In this document: positions 62,727-64,000 of the stretch, one piece after another
How positions within the stretch are numbered: position 1 is the stretch's first letter
Layout: each line of letters starts with the position of its first letter
Assembly: GCA_028023455.1 (NCBI GenBank)
Contig: JAQFVV010006294.1
Span: 4,429,001-4,493,000 of the forward strand
DNA: 64,000 nucleotides
Source: Epiperipatus broadwayi
Lineage: Eukaryota; Onychophora; Udeonychophora; Euonychophora; Peripatidae
Direction of reading: 5' to 3'
Made by a program: the position numbers and the translations under genes
Notes under the pieces: generated by a model
Told to the model about the DNA's origin: nothing
Databases searched by the model: none
What the model saw: the letters and a program-made list of their open reading frames with translations, nothing else

Positions 62727-64000
62727 GTAGACCAAATTATTAATTATTTTTTAAAAGTAATTAAGTATAATATGCTAATATTTTATAATATCATTGATAA
62801 AAAATTTATTTTACTATCAGATTTCACCATTTTTTAAAAACGTTTCTAGATAAAGACCACAAATGTTGAATGTATAAATAATAAGGGTGCATTTTTGTAA
62901 TAATAATGTTGGTAAGGATTAATATGATGTACAGCACAATAAAAGTATATCTACTTTTATATATTGTGATATATATGTATATTATATATTTTTTAATATT
63001 TTTTTTATTTATATAAGAATGTAATTATATAAAAGCAAGCAAAAGATGCACATTATATAAACTAAACTTTATAAATGTTTTGTTTAATTTCATATTAATT
63101 TTCAATAAAATTGCATTTTACTTTATTATTTATCTTTTTCATTCATCAGTTTTTGTATGTTAATGAAATATTTTTAAATGAATAATAAAACAGAAAAGGG
63201 ATCTGTCTGGATAGTTGATTGTAATTGATTATAATTTAAATAAAGAAATTGAAATATTTTTTTTATTTTCAAACAGAAACAGTTATTTTCTCAGCTAGTA
63301 ATCATTAAAAAATAAAAATCTATTTGCTATGTTACTTGACATCTTACAATTTAAAAATCAAATAATTTATTTTAATATTTTTATTTTTAAAAAATTACTT
63401 TTCATGATGCAATTAAATAAACAAAGGATTTTTTTTTTTTATATACATTCATGTGGCAATAATTTAGTGTGACAGTACTCTAAATTACATTCTCACAGCA
63501 ACAATAAAATTTACTATATAAATTCACATGCTTTAATGTGTACTGCTTTTAAATCCCTTTGCGTATTAGAAATTGATTTTTTTTGTGAGGTGGGGGGCTT
63601 TCATAAAAACATAACTCTTTAATCATTTGATGTCAAATCTCCATGTCTTTTTTTTCCCTCAATTTTTTAGTTATAAATCTATGAAAATCTAAGTAAAAAA
63701 ATAATCAAAACATTCTGCAACTTAGAAGATTATATGACATTTGAATACTGGAAATGATGAAATTGAGCTTCAGTCCATAGATCTTTAGCTTTCCTCTGCC
63801 ATATTCAGTTCTCAAATGTTATATGACCTTCTGAGCAACAGATCATTTCTATTATTTTTTTATTTATATCTTCAGAGATTAGATTTATTATTAAAAAAAT
63901 TAGCCAAATAGCAACAACAACAAAAAATATGTTATGAAGAATTTTAAACTAGCTATGGATAGAGAAATGCACTTACTTCATGTCGATCTATTACTAAAAA
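62727..64000. other. start of the next ADAMTS intron
   Basis: No next exon (thrombospondin type 1 repeat) was seen. At about 63810-63850 'agttctcaaatgttatatga' and 'ccttctgagcaac' resemble a segment at 6437-6475, a small dispersed repeat. Confidence 0.5.

Overview
The window is metazoan nuclear DNA, very A+T-rich (roughly three quarters A+T by eye). It holds long introns, GT-AG splice junctions and many decayed transposable elements. I see no bacterial operon, CRISPR array, rRNA operon or intact tRNA gene. The species cannot be fixed from sequence alone. The mobile-element mix (mariner, Merlin, hAT of ZBED5/SCAND3 type, Tigger/jerky-like, Penelope-like, non-LTR LINE, tRNA- and 5S-derived SINEs) fits an invertebrate with a large AT-rich genome, such as an arthropod or other protostome. 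That placement is inference.

The only host gene I can support is on the + strand. Nine coding exons between 7072 and 62726 join in frame into about 456 codons of an ADAMTS metalloprotease. The residues most resemble the ADAMTS2/3/14 (procollagen N-proteinase) subfamily. The exons cover most of the prodomain, a basic propeptide-processing region, the reprolysin catalytic domain (HExxHxxGxxHD zinc motif and Met-turn) and the disintegrin-like domain. The signal-peptide exon lies upstream or was not recognised. The thrombospondin repeats, Cys-rich region and spacer must lie beyond 64000. Introns range from 137 bp to 27.3 kb.

Layout: 1-7071 is flanking or upstream intron with a mariner fragment, an old interspersed repeat and a LINE tail. 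Exon 1 is at 7072-7424. The 27-kb intron (7425-34737) holds a 1.15-kb palindrome, a Merlin relic, a Tigger/jerky-like relic, a Penelope-type GIY-YIG endonuclease ORF, a 5S-like SINE, a tRNA-like SINE, a second LINE tail, an eroded hAT and two mirror-image tandem-repeat arrays. Exons 2-5 are at 34738-46056, separated by introns full of small palindromic elements. The 10.6-kb intron 46057-56665 carries a LINE endonuclease fragment and a hAT element bounded by TIRs and near-perfect 8-bp target duplications. Exons 6-9 are at 56666-62726.

Every element with a recognisable protein carries stops or frameshifts or is a fragment, so none looks autonomous. The most distinctive structural signal is the abundance of palindromic and nested foldback repeats, several with near-identical copies that imply recent duplication. 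I found no convincing new multi-gene system. The best leads are the foldback arrays and a possible ribozyme-like fold in the tRNA-headed SINE.
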